Assembly (NCBI GenBank): GCA_016871895.1
Contig: VHBO01000004.1
Span: 32,151 to 96,150, forward strand
Direction: 5' to 3'
DNA: 64,000 nt
Source of the DNA: Gemmatimonadota bacterium
Lineage (GTDB): Bacteria; Gemmatimonadota; Gemmatimonadetes; Gemmatimonadales; Gemmatimonadaceae
Each line of letters begins with the position of its first letter. Positions within the stretch are counted from its first letter, which is position 1. A program made the position numbers and the translations under genes. Under the pieces are notes generated by a model. That model was not told where the DNA came from and ran no database searches. It was given only the letters and a program-made list of their open reading frames with translations. This document shows, piece by piece, positions 8,325 through 15,799 of this stretch.

Positions 8325-8855
8325 TCAGGGGGGCGGCGGCGCGACCGGGAAGGTGATCCGGAGCGTCTCACCGGGGGGGGTGGCCCGCCACGCCTCCAGG
8401 AGCGCCCCCTGCAGCCGCCCGATGGCGGCGAGCTGATCGTCACGAACCGCCTGACACGGGGCACGCCCCGTGCGTGCCGCCTCGAGGGCGAGCGCCTCCG
8501 CCAACGCCTCGGCATCGACGGCAATCGCGCGTTCGATGTGCCCGACCACCTGCTCGACGCAGAGCGCCGCCGCCGGCAGACGCTTCACGACGCCGGCGGA
8601 GGCGAAGTCATCGATGTCCCACCCCTGCGCGATCAGGCCGAAGAACGCGTCATCGACGCCGAGGACGCTCTCGACCGCGCAGTGGGTGAGGTCGTGCGTC
8701 GGGAGGAAGGGGTGGACGCGCGCCCAGGTCCGCGTTCCATCCACGCGGACGCACGCGAGACTCGGTCGTCCATCCGAGGTCCGCTTGAGCTCGATGCGCA
8801 GGGTGCGCCGGACAGGCGTTAGGTCGCCGTGAAGGACGGTGCGTTTAGGCGCCAT
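8325..8855 (-). CDS. Conserved protein of unknown function
   Basis: The 176-residue protein matches no enzyme family I can name. It starts MAPKRTVL, is rich in short beta strands in the first 60 residues (LRIELKRTSDG, ACVRVDG), and has a distinctive core, HPFLPTHDLTHCAVE, followed by FFGLIAQGWDIDDF. The rest is an Ala-rich helical half. The HxLTH / FFGLIAxGWDI phrase looks conserved and may hold a metal or cofactor, but no catalytic role can be claimed. Start ATG 8855 is supported by a TAGGTT -10 box 7 nt upstream, giving a leaderless transcript divergent from the cysteine desulfurase. Confidence 0.75.
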   Translation of the reverse strand: MAPKRTVLHGDLTPVRRTLRIELKRTSDGRPSLACVRVDGTRTWARVHPFLPTHDLTHCAVESVLGVDDAFFGLIAQGWDIDDFASAGVVKRLPAAALCVEQVVGHIERAIAVDAEALAEALALEAARTGRAPCQAVRDDQLAAIGRLQGALLEAWRATPPGETLRITFPVAPPPP

Positions 8856-8862
8856 CCTCGGG

Positions 8863-8868
8863 AACCTA
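8863..8868 (-). promoter_or_regulatory. -10 box TAGGTT of a probable leaderless promoter
   Basis: On the minus strand TAGGTT ends 7 nt before ATG 8855. It faces away from the plus-strand TATATT box at 8910-8915 in a 67-bp divergent region. Confidence 0.5.
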
Positions 8869-8909
8869 GACCCGCCGCCGCCACCCCACCAGCACATCGC
8901 GGGGCGGCC

Positions 8910-8915
8910 TATATT
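8910..8915 (+). promoter_or_regulatory. -10 box TATATT of a probable leaderless promoter (cysteine desulfurase)
   Basis: TATATT ends 7 nt before ATG 8923 with no ribosome-binding site between them. It supports this start over an in-frame ATG 84 nt upstream. Confidence 0.6.
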
Positions 8916-8922
8916 CCCCGCT

Positions 8923-10086
8923 ATGTCCGCCCCCCCGATCTATCTCGACCACGCCGCCACGACCCCGGTTCGTGCCGAGGTCTTCGACGCGATGTCGCCG
9001 TTCTTCGGCCCGCGATTCGGCAACCCCTCCTCCGCGCACCGCTGGGGGCGTGAGGCCCGCGCCGCGCTCGACGAGGCCCGGGAGCGCGTGGCGCAGTGCC
9101 TCGGCGCCGCACCGGACGAGGTCTGCTTCACGAGCGGCGGGACCGAGTCGGACAACCTCGCCGTCCTCGGCGCCTGGCGCGTGCTCCGGACGCAGGGAAA
9201 GCGCGCGGTCGTCACCTCGCCGACGGAGCACAAAGCCGTCCTCGTCGCGGCGCATCAGGCGGCCAAGGAGGGCGCCGAGGAACGCCTCCTCCGCATCGAC
9301 GCTACCGGGCGCATCGACCTCGCCGAGGCGAGCATCACCCTCGGCACCGACACGGCCGTCTGCTCGCTGATGTGGGTGAACAACGAGACAGGGGTCGTGC
9401 AACCGATCGCCGAGCTCGCCGCGCTCGCGAAGGCGCAGGGCGCCCTCTTCCACACCGATGCCGTGCAGGCCTTCGGGAAGGTCGAGGTCGACGCGCGTGC
9501 GATTCCCTTCGACTTCGCCTCCGTCAGCGGGCACAAGGTCGGCGCGCCGAAGGGAATCGGGGCCTTCTACATCCGACGCGGGACCCCCCTCGAGCCCCTC
9601 TTCTTCGGCGGCTCGCAGGACCGCGGCCGCCGCCCCGGCACCGAGAACGTCGCCGCCGCCGTCGGGCTCGCCCGCGCGATGGAACTCGCAGTCCTCGAGC
9701 GCGAGGCGCACTGGCGGACCTTCGAGGCGATGCGCGACGCGCTGCAGGCCGCGCTCGAGGCGAAGGTGCCCGGGCTCGTCGTCCACGGCGGCGCGGCGCC
9801 GCGCGCGCCGCACATCTTGAATGTCTCCGTCCCCGGCACCGACTCCGAGTCGCTGCTGATGGCGCTCGACCTGCAGGGTGTCGCCGCCTCCAGCGGCTCC
9901 GCGTGTCAGAGCGGGAGCATCACGCCGTCGCACGTGCTCTCCGCGATGGGCGTCGCACCGGACCTCGCGAACGCCGCGATCCGGATGAGCTTCGGCGCGC
10001 TGAATGGGCCCGACGACGTGGCGCGCGTGGCGGAGCTCTTCCCCGCCCTCGTCGCCAAGGCCCGCGGGCTCGCCGGCGTCGCGTGA
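8923..10086 (+). CDS. Cysteine desulfurase (NifS/IscS family)
   Basis: The 387-residue PLP enzyme converts cysteine to alanine plus enzyme-bound persulfide. It opens with IYLDHAATTPV. The PLP lysine is Lys205 in SGHKVGAPKG and the persulfide-carrying Cys328 lies in SSGSACQSGS. GSQDRGRRPGTENV is also present. It overlaps the next gene mnmA by 4 nt (GTGA). This suggests that its main job here is supplying sulfur for tRNA thiolation, although a general Fe-S role is not excluded. ATG 8923 fits the family N-terminus and lies 7 nt after a -10 box. Confidence 0.95.
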   Translation: MSAPPIYLDHAATTPVRAEVFDAMSPFFGPRFGNPSSAHRWGREARAALDEARERVAQCLGAAPDEVCFTSGGTESDNLAVLGAWRVLRTQGKRAVVTSPTEHKAVLVAAHQAAKEGAEERLLRIDATGRIDLAEASITLGTDTAVCSLMWVNNETGVVQPIAELAALAKAQGALFHTDAVQAFGKVEVDARAIPFDFASVSGHKVGAPKGIGAFYIRRGTPLEPLFFGGSQDRGRRPGTENVAAAVGLARAMELAVLEREAHWRTFEAMRDALQAALEAKVPGLVVHGGAAPRAPHILNVSVPGTDSESLLMALDLQGVAASSGSACQSGSITPSHVLSAMGVAPDLANAAIRMSFGALNGPDDVARVAELFPALVAKARGLAGVA

Positions 10087-11177
10087 CCCGCGGCCGTGTC
10101 CTCGTCGCGATGTCCGGCGGCGTCGACTCATCGGTCGCCGCCGCGCTCCTCGTGCGGCAGGGCTACGACGCCGTCGGCGTCACGATGAAGCTCTTCCACG
10201 ACGGCGGGGAGATCCCCGACCGTCCGTGCTGTTCGCTCGACAGCGTGAACGATGCCCGGCGCGTCGCTGAATCCCTCGGCATCCCGCACTACGTACTCAA
10301 CCTGCAGGACGAGTTCGGACACGACGTCGTCGCGGACTTCGTCGCCGAATACGCCGCGGGGCGCACACCGATCCCCTGCGTGCGCTGCAACACCTTCACC
10401 AAGTTCCGCGACCTCCTCGCGAAGGCCGACGCCATCGACGCCCGCTGGATCGCGACCGGCCACTACGCCCGCCTCGCCGATGGTCGGCTGCAGCGCGGGC
10501 GTGACGACGCCAAGGACCAGACCTATTTCCTCTGGGGGATCGATCGTGGCGTGCTCGATCGGCTGATTCTCCCAGTCGGGGACCTCACCAAGACGGAAAC
10601 GCGAGCCGTCGCGCGCGAGCTCGGTCTCCTGACCGCCGAGAAGCCGGAGAGTCAGGAGATCTGCTTCGTTCCCGACGGCGATTATGTGAAGGTCCTCGAG
10701 CGCGAACTCCCCGCGGACGCGCCGGCGCTCTCGCCCGGCCCGATCGTCGCGCTCGACGGCACCGTCCTCGGCACGCACGACGGGTTCGCGCGCTACACCA
10801 TCGGCCAGCGCCGCGGGCTCCCGGGTGGGCGTGCCGAGCCGCTCTATGTGGTCGCGCTGCGTCCAGATGATCGCGCGGTGGTCGTGGGACCGCGCGAGGC
10901 GCTGCTGGGCCGCGGACTCCGTGCGATGACGGTCCGATGGCTCGTGGACCCGGCGCCGGTCGTGGGGACCACGCTGCACGTGCGCGTCCGGCATCGGGCG
11001 ACGCCGGTGGCCGGCACACTGCTCGCCGTTGACGGCGATGCGGTGGAGATCGCGCTGGAGACGCCGGTCCACGCCATCGCACCGGGGCAGTCGGCCGTCT
11101 TCTACGATGGCGACGTCGTCCTCGGCGGCGGCGTCATCGCCGCCGGTCGCCGTACCCTCCCCGTCCGCGCCGCCTAG
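10083..11177 (+). CDS. mnmA: tRNA-uridine 2-sulfurtransferase MnmA
   Basis: The 364-residue enzyme makes 2-thiouridine at tRNA wobble position 34, using ATP and persulfide sulfur. It carries the PP-loop AMSGGVDSS (9-17), the nucleophile Cys102 in PCVRCNTFTKF, the second catalytic Cys194 in SQEICFVPDGDY, and the ATGHYAR motif. The C-terminal beta-barrel includes FARYTIGQRRGLPGG. The start is GTG 10083, whose GTGA overlaps the TGA of the cysteine desulfurase, indicating translational coupling. The reading frame is open far upstream, but that part is a shadow of the desulfurase gene. Confidence 0.96.
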   Translation: MTRGRVLVAMSGGVDSSVAAALLVRQGYDAVGVTMKLFHDGGEIPDRPCCSLDSVNDARRVAESLGIPHYVLNLQDEFGHDVVADFVAEYAAGRTPIPCVRCNTFTKFRDLLAKADAIDARWIATGHYARLADGRLQRGRDDAKDQTYFLWGIDRGVLDRLILPVGDLTKTETRAVARELGLLTAEKPESQEICFVPDGDYVKVLERELPADAPALSPGPIVALDGTVLGTHDGFARYTIGQRRGLPGGRAEPLYVVALRPDDRAVVVGPREALLGRGLRAMTVRWLVDPAPVVGTTLHVRVRHRATPVAGTLLAVDGDAVEIALETPVHAIAPGQSAVFYDGDVVLGGGVIAAGRRTLPVRAA

Positions 11178-11238
11178 TCGGCTCGCCTGAGCGAGTGGCC
11201 TGATCACGTCGTCGGATCGCGTCGCGCCACTGATGACA

Positions 11239-11262
11239 GCGCGCGTGCACCCGACCGCGCGC
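11239..11262. terminator. GC hairpin between convergent mnmA and dnaJ
   Basis: A 7-bp GCGCGCG stem (11239-11245 with 11256-11262) with a 10-nt loop ends 2 nt before the minus-strand dnaJ stop. It is a plausible weak bidirectional terminator without a U-tract. Confidence 0.4.
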
Positions 11263-11264
11263 GA

Positions 11265-12179
11265 TCAGAGCTCGAGATCCGCCGCCTCCGCGAACCGCCG
11301 CATCAAGTCGGCTTGCGCGTCGGTCAGCCGCTCCGGCGCGACGACCTTCGCCTCGATGAGCAGATCGCCCGTACGCTCGCCCGACACGATCCCCTGCCCC
11401 CGGATGCGGAAGCGCTTCCCGCTGGACGTCCCCGCTGGCAGCGTGAGCGTCACCTGACGCTCGTCGAGCGTCGCGACCGTGAGCTTCGTGCCGAGGGTCG
11501 CCTGCGCCACGTTGATGGGGACGATGCGGATGAGATCGAGGCTGTCACGGGTGAAGACCGGATCGCCCTGCACCTGAATCGTGATGACGAGGTCGCCGGC
11601 GGGTCCACCGCGACGCCCCGCTCCACCCTGCCCCCGCAACTTGATGCGTGACCCGGACTCACTCGCCGCCGGGATGGTGACGAGGATCTTCCGATGGGCC
11701 CCATCGAGCTCGAACTCAAGGGGAACCTTCCCGCCGCGCGCCGCGGTGCGGAACGGCACCTCGAGCGTGGTTTCGACGCTGCCGCCCTTCTGCGGGCCGG
11801 GCTGACGCGGCGCGCCGCCGCCGAACATCGACCCGAAGATGTCGCCGAGCCCACCGAGCCCACCGAGATCGAACTCCCCCATATCCGGCGGCATCCCGGG
11901 CGCGCCTGGCCCCGGACCGCGGCGGCTGCCCCCACGGGGGCGCGCGAACCCCTCGAATGCGCCGAGGCGGCGCATCTCGTCGTACTCCGCCCGCTTCTTC
12001 GCGTCACCGAGCGTGGTGTAGGCCTCGGAGATCGCCTTGAAACGTTCCGCTGCCTTCGCGTCGCCGGGGTTCGTGTCGGGATGGAACTGCTTGGCGAGCC
12101 GCCGATACGTCTTCTTGATCTCGTCGGCGGCCGCGGTGGGGTTCACCCCGAGCACGGCGTAGAAGTCCGGTTGGGCCAT
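11265..12179 (-). CDS. dnaJ: DnaJ-type co-chaperone without zinc finger (CbpA-like)
   Basis: The 304-residue J-protein stimulates DnaK ATPase and delivers clients. The J domain spans about 5-70 with HPD at 33-35. A Gly/Phe-rich region (about 85-130) and two C-terminal substrate-binding beta domains follow. The Cys-rich zinc finger of class I DnaJ is absent, so this is a class II (CbpA-like) protein. It is the last gene of a minus-strand run behind pgsA-cinA-grpE, 19 nt after grpE. Pairing with grpE supports a role in the main Hsp70 cycle; dnaK is not in the window. Confidence 0.93.
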   Translation of the reverse strand: MAQPDFYAVLGVNPTAAADEIKKTYRRLAKQFHPDTNPGDAKAAERFKAISEAYTTLGDAKKRAEYDEMRRLGAFEGFARPRGGSRRGPGPGAPGMPPDMGEFDLGGLGGLGDIFGSMFGGGAPRQPGPQKGGSVETTLEVPFRTAARGGKVPLEFELDGAHRKILVTIPAASESGSRIKLRGQGGAGRRGGPAGDLVITIQVQGDPVFTRDSLDLIRIVPINVAQATLGTKLTVATLDERQVTLTLPAGTSSGKRFRIRGQGIVSGERTGDLLIEAKVVAPERLTDAQADLMRRFAEAADLEL

Positions 12180-12198
12180 CGGCGAGCGCGGGCCTCGC

Positions 12199-12786
12199 TC
12201 AGCCGTTCCACTGCCGCACGACCACGCGCGCCGGACGCAGCAGCGTCCCGGCGAGGACGTACCCCACCTGATACACCTGCGCGACGGTGCCGTCCTCCTC
12301 GGCCCGCTCGGCGGGCGCGGTCGTGAGCGCCTCGTGCCGCGCGGGGTCGAAGGGCTGCCCCACTGGATTCACGACCTCGAGGCCGTGCCCGGCGAGCGAC
12401 TTGAGGAGATTCCGCTCGACCAACGCGACACCGTCGACGAGCGTCCGTGCGTCGGTCGTCGCCGGATCGACGTGCGCGAAGCGCGCGATGTCGTCGATCG
12501 TATCGAGGATCCCCTTGAGCAGATGGCTCATCCCGCGGTGCTCGGCTTCCTGCCGATCCTTCGCCGCACGGCGACGGAAGTTCTCGAACTCGGCATAGAG
12601 GCGGAGATACTTGTCCTTCTGCTCGGCCACCTGGGCGGCGAGGGCCGCCGTGACGAGCCCCGCCTCCTCGTCGCTCGCCTGCAGGACGTCGGAGACGTTC
12701 CCCTCGGCGCCGGTCGCCGTCATCTCATCGGCCGGCGAGGGCAGGCTCGACTCGTCGGCATCGGTGGTGGTGTGTTCGCCAGTCAT
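12199..12786 (-). CDS. grpE: Nucleotide exchange factor GrpE
   Basis: The 195-residue GrpE promotes ADP release from DnaK. An acidic disordered N-terminus (about 1-45) is followed by a long coiled coil (QVAEQKDKYLRLYAEFENFRR), then the four-helix region with LLKGILDTIDDIARF. The C-terminal beta wing has GQPFDPARHEAL and VGYVLAGTLLRPARVVV. ATG 12786 lies 10 nt after the cinA stop; an upstream in-frame extension is a shadow of cinA. No CIRCE operator was seen upstream, so heat regulation by HrcA at this point is not supported. Confidence 0.95.
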   Translation of the reverse strand: MTGEHTTTDADESSLPSPADEMTATGAEGNVSDVLQASDEEAGLVTAALAAQVAEQKDKYLRLYAEFENFRRRAAKDRQEAEHRGMSHLLKGILDTIDDIARFAHVDPATTDARTLVDGVALVERNLLKSLAGHGLEVVNPVGQPFDPARHEALTTAPAERAEEDGTVAQVYQVGYVLAGTLLRPARVVVRQWNG

Positions 12787-12796
12787 CCGAGAAATC

Positions 12797-14074
12797 TCAC
12801 GGGGAGGCCGCTGCAGGGGCAATCGGGGCATCCCGAAGCGCCTGTCGGAGGAGCGCCAGGGCCAGTTGGGCGCTCCGCTGCCGGATCTCCCCCCGGTCGC
12901 CGATCGTGACGGTGCGACGGCTCTGGACGACCCCGGCGACATCCACCGCGACGCAGACGGTCCCGACCGGCTTCTCGGGGGTGCCGCCCCCCGGACCGGC
13001 GATCCCGGTGATGCTGACGCCGACCTCAGCGCCGATCCTTGCCCGCGCCCCCGTCGCCATCTCCCGCGCCACCTTTTCGCTGACAGCGCCGACCGCCGCC
13101 AGCGTCCCGGGTGCGACGCCGAGCGCCGAGACCTTCACCGTGTTGTCGTAGGCGATCACCCCGCCGAGCATCACATCACTCGCGCCAGGCACCGCGGTGA
13201 GACGAGCACCGAGCCCGCCACCGGTGCAGCTCTCCGCCACGGCGACGCGCCATCCCCGCGCCCGCAATCCCTCAAGGCAGACCGCCGCGAGATCGGCGTC
13301 ACCTTCCCCGTAGACCCAGCGGCCGATCCTCTCACGAAGCGCCGCCGCCGCCGCACCGAGCCGCGCGTCCGCGTCGGCGGCAGGTACGCCTCGGATCGTG
13401 CATCGCAGGTCGACGCCCTCCCAGCCGGGCAGGAAGGCGAGCGCGACGCCCAGCAGATCCTTCGCGAGGTCCCCGAGCGCGTCGGCGAGCGCCGACTCCG
13501 CGATCCCCGTGGTCCGCAGCGTGTGCGAGCGGATCACGGCGCCCCCCGCTCCACGGGCACGGAGCCGCGGGAGGAGCGCATCCTCGCTCATCCCGCGGAA
13601 CTCGCGCGGCACGCCGGGGAGCATCGCCACCCAGCGCCCCCGCTCGTCCTCGAGCCAGATCCCCGGCGCGGAGCCGTGATGGTTCTCGAGGATCATCGCC
13701 CCGTCGGGGATCATCGCCTGGTTGCGATTCGTCATCGGGAGCGGGCCCGGCCAGCCGCGAGCGGCCCACCGCGCCTCGAGCGAGGCGAGGATCGCCTCAT
13801 CGAGTCGCATCGCCCGCCCGAAGAGCGCGGCGATGCTCGGCTTGGTCAGGTCGTCGGCGGTGGGACCGAGTCCACCGCTCGTGATGACCGCGCCGGTCCG
13901 GTCGAGCGCCTCGCGCACCGCCGCGGCGATCTCCGTCGCCCCATCCCCCACCGTAGCGCGCCGGACGACACGGATCCCCTCAGCCGCCGCCCGACGGGCG
14001 AAGGCGGCGGCATTGGTGTCGATGGTGAAGCCGAGCAGCAGCTCGTCGCCGATCGAGACGAGTTCGACGTCCAT
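12797..14074 (-). CDS. cinA: CinA family protein (NMN deamidase / ADP-ribose pyrophosphatase)
   Basis: The 425-residue protein has an N-terminal MoeA/CinA-like nucleotide hydrolase domain (about 1-170, starting VELVSIGDELLLG, with TSGGLGPTADD). The C-terminal CinA amidase domain (about 265-420) has AESCTGGGLGARLT and GGVIAYDNTVK. The full-length family takes part in pyridine-nucleotide salvage, converting NMN to nicotinate mononucleotide. ATG 14074 gives the standard N-terminus; the in-frame sequence upstream is a shadow of pgsA. It lies 11 nt after pgsA. Confidence 0.93.
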   Translation of the reverse strand: MDVELVSIGDELLLGFTIDTNAAAFARRAAAEGIRVVRRATVGDGATEIAAAVREALDRTGAVITSGGLGPTADDLTKPSIAALFGRAMRLDEAILASLEARWAARGWPGPLPMTNRNQAMIPDGAMILENHHGSAPGIWLEDERGRWVAMLPGVPREFRGMSEDALLPRLRARGAGGAVIRSHTLRTTGIAESALADALGDLAKDLLGVALAFLPGWEGVDLRCTIRGVPAADADARLGAAAAALRERIGRWVYGEGDADLAAVCLEGLRARGWRVAVAESCTGGGLGARLTAVPGASDVMLGGVIAYDNTVKVSALGVAPGTLAAVGAVSEKVAREMATGARARIGAEVGVSITGIAGPGGGTPEKPVGTVCVAVDVAGVVQSRRTVTIGDRGEIRQRSAQLALALLRQALRDAPIAPAAASP

Positions 14075-14085
14075 GGGACGGAGCC

Positions 14086-14772
14086 TCAGCCGACGCGCGG
14101 TCGGCGGAAGAGGTCGCGGTGGCGCCGCAGGTAGTCGGCGAGCGAGACAAGGGTGAGCACGAAAGCCACGGTCATCGTCACAAGGCCGATGAGACCGAGG
14201 AGATTCGCGAGGAACGTCGGGAGGGGTCCGTGCCACACGTTCCGGTCGAACGCCAGCTTGGCCCAGAACCAGCAGTAGGCCACGCCGAGCCAGGTGTACT
14301 GGAACCCCGCCTTCCACTTGCCGAGCCGTTGCGCCGCGACGACGACGCCGCGGGCCTGCGCGAAGGCGCGGAACCAGGTCATGAAGACCTCGCGCCCGAC
14401 GATGAGGACGAGCACCCACCACGGGAACCAGATCGGGTCGAGGCCCCACGTGGTGAACGCATACGCGCTCCGCTCGGCGACGGCCGGCAGCCGCGCGAGG
14501 AGGGGATCATCGGGACGCGCCTGCAGGAGGAACATCGGGATGAACGTCCCGATCAACAGCAGTTTATCCGCGAGAGGGTCGAGCACCTTTCCGAGGTCGG
14601 TTACCAGACCACGCTCGCGCGCGATCTTCCCGTCCCAATGGTCGGAGATCGCCGTCACGAGATAGAGCGCGAACGCGGCGAAGCGGACGCGGACCGACGG
14701 GATGAAGGGCAACAGCGCCAGTAGCGGCGCGGCGACGATGCGCGCTGCCGAGATGGTGTTCGGGACGTTCAC
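14086..14772 (-). CDS. pgsA: CDP-diacylglycerol-glycerol-3-phosphate phosphatidyltransferase
   Basis: The 228-residue membrane enzyme makes phosphatidylglycerophosphate from CDP-diacylglycerol and glycerol-3-phosphate. The CDP-alcohol phosphotransferase signature D(G)x2ARx8Gx3Dx3D is readable as DGKIARERG...DLGKVLDPLAD. An N-terminal NVPNTISAARIV precedes it, and there are about five to six hydrophobic helices. The loop between the third and fourth helices is long for the family (about 40 residues, with WGLDPIWFPWW). The start is GTG 14772. It heads the pgsA-cinA-grpE-dnaJ run, 105 bp after recR. Confidence 0.9.
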   Translation of the reverse strand: MNVPNTISAARIVAAPLLALLPFIPSVRVRFAAFALYLVTAISDHWDGKIARERGLVTDLGKVLDPLADKLLLIGTFIPMFLLQARPDDPLLARLPAVAERSAYAFTTWGLDPIWFPWWVLVLIVGREVFMTWFRAFAQARGVVVAAQRLGKWKAGFQYTWLGVAYCWFWAKLAFDRNVWHGPLPTFLANLLGLIGLVTMTVAFVLTLVSLADYLRRHRDLFRRPRVG

Positions 14773-14877
14773 GCGCGCCCGCCGGGGCGCCCGCCGTTGA
14801 TCGCACGGGCCGAGGAGGTGATCATCGGCATTGACGGTCCTCCGGAGTGAGGCGGGGGGCGCGCGACGCGCGGTGGC

Positions 14878-15465
14878 TCACATCACCCTCCGCGCCGAGA
14901 AGGCCTGCGCGATCGTCCCACCGTCGGCGTATTCGAGGTCACCGCCCATCGGGAGGCCGCGGGCGAGTCGGCTCACGGTGACCCCGGTCGCACGGACCTG
15001 CTCCTGCACATAAAGCGCGGTCGCCTCCCCTTCGAGCGTCGCGTTGGTGGCGACGATCACCTCGCGCACCGCGCCCCCCTCGAGCCGGCGGACGAGTGCC
15101 CCGACGGTGAGATCCGACGGGCCGATCCCGTCGAGCGGCGCGAGCCGCCCCCCGAGCACGTGGTACCGTCCGCGAAATTCCCCCGTCCGCTCGATCGCGG
15201 GGAGGTCGGAAGCCTCCTCGATCACACAGAGCAGCGTGGCGTCACGGCGCGGGTCGGCACAGATCGCGCAGCGCTCCCCCTCGGTGAGATTGAAGCACTC
15301 GGCGCACGGGCGCACACGCTCCGTCAGCGCGACCAGCGCCTCGGCGAGCCGTCGACTCTGCTCGGCTGGCTGCTTGAGCAGGTGATACGTGAGCCGCACG
15401 GCCGACTTCCGCCCGATGGTCGGGAGGCGCGAAAGCTCGGTGACCAGCGCGTCGATTGCGGACAC
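14878..15465 (-). CDS. recR: Recombination protein RecR
   Basis: The 195-residue RecF-pathway protein loads RecA at gaps with RecF and RecO. It has an N-terminal HhH (LSRLPTIGRKSAVRL), a C4 zinc finger at Cys54, Cys57, Cys66 and Cys69, and a Toprim domain (about 76-170) with CVIEEASDLPAIE and LEGEATALYV. The C-terminus is SRLARGLPMGGDLEYADGGTI. The start is GTG 15465, 5 nt after ybaB. The dnaX-ybaB-recR order is widely conserved. Confidence 0.96.
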   Translation of the reverse strand: MSAIDALVTELSRLPTIGRKSAVRLTYHLLKQPAEQSRRLAEALVALTERVRPCAECFNLTEGERCAICADPRRDATLLCVIEEASDLPAIERTGEFRGRYHVLGGRLAPLDGIGPSDLTVGALVRRLEGGAVREVIVATNATLEGEATALYVQEQVRATGVTVSRLARGLPMGGDLEYADGGTIAQAFSARRVM

Positions 15466-15470
15466 GGCCG

Positions 15471-15794
15471 TCAGAACGGGAGCGGGAACGGCAGGTTCCC
15501 GAGACCGAGGCCACTGGCCAGCCGCTGCATCTCGGCCTCGGCCTGCTCGCGTGCCTTCCGCTGTGCATCCTGTGTGGCGACCGCGACGAGGTCCTCGAGC
15601 ATCTCCACGTCGCCGCCTTGCACCGTGGCTGGGTCGAGGCGCACCGACTGCATCGTCCCGCGTCCGTCGACGGTGACGGTGACGAGCCCACCCCCCGCCG
15701 AGCCGGTAACACTGATCCGCTGCAGCGACTCCTGCAGCTCCCGCATCTTGCCCGAGACCTGCTGGGCGGCCTGCATCATCTTCAGGAAATCCAT
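15471..15794 (-). CDS. ybaB: YbaB/EbfC family nucleoid-associated protein
   Basis: The 107-residue protein begins MDFLKMMQAAQQVSGKMREL. It has the YbaB core VTGSAGGGLVTVTVDGRG, then a helical C-terminus with VAVATQDAQRKAREQAE. It binds DNA as a tweezers-like dimer. It sits between dnaX (5-nt gap) and recR (5-nt gap), the usual arrangement. Confidence 0.95.
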   Translation of the reverse strand: MDFLKMMQAAQQVSGKMRELQESLQRISVTGSAGGGLVTVTVDGRGTMQSVRLDPATVQGGDVEMLEDLVAVATQDAQRKAREQAEAEMQRLASGLGLGNLPFPLPF

Positions 15795-15799
15795 CGGCG

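Noticed and set aside
9096..11177. A single 693-codon open frame covering cysteine desulfurase and mnmA
   Set aside because: The first third is a basic, Arg-rich shadow of the desulfurase frame. The real mnmA begins at GTG 10083 with its PP-loop, in a 4-nt overlap with the upstream stop.
12611..14134. 507-codon plus-strand ORF opposite cinA and grpE
   Set aside because: Composition is typical of antisense in GC-rich DNA, with no motif. The minus-strand genes are well conserved.
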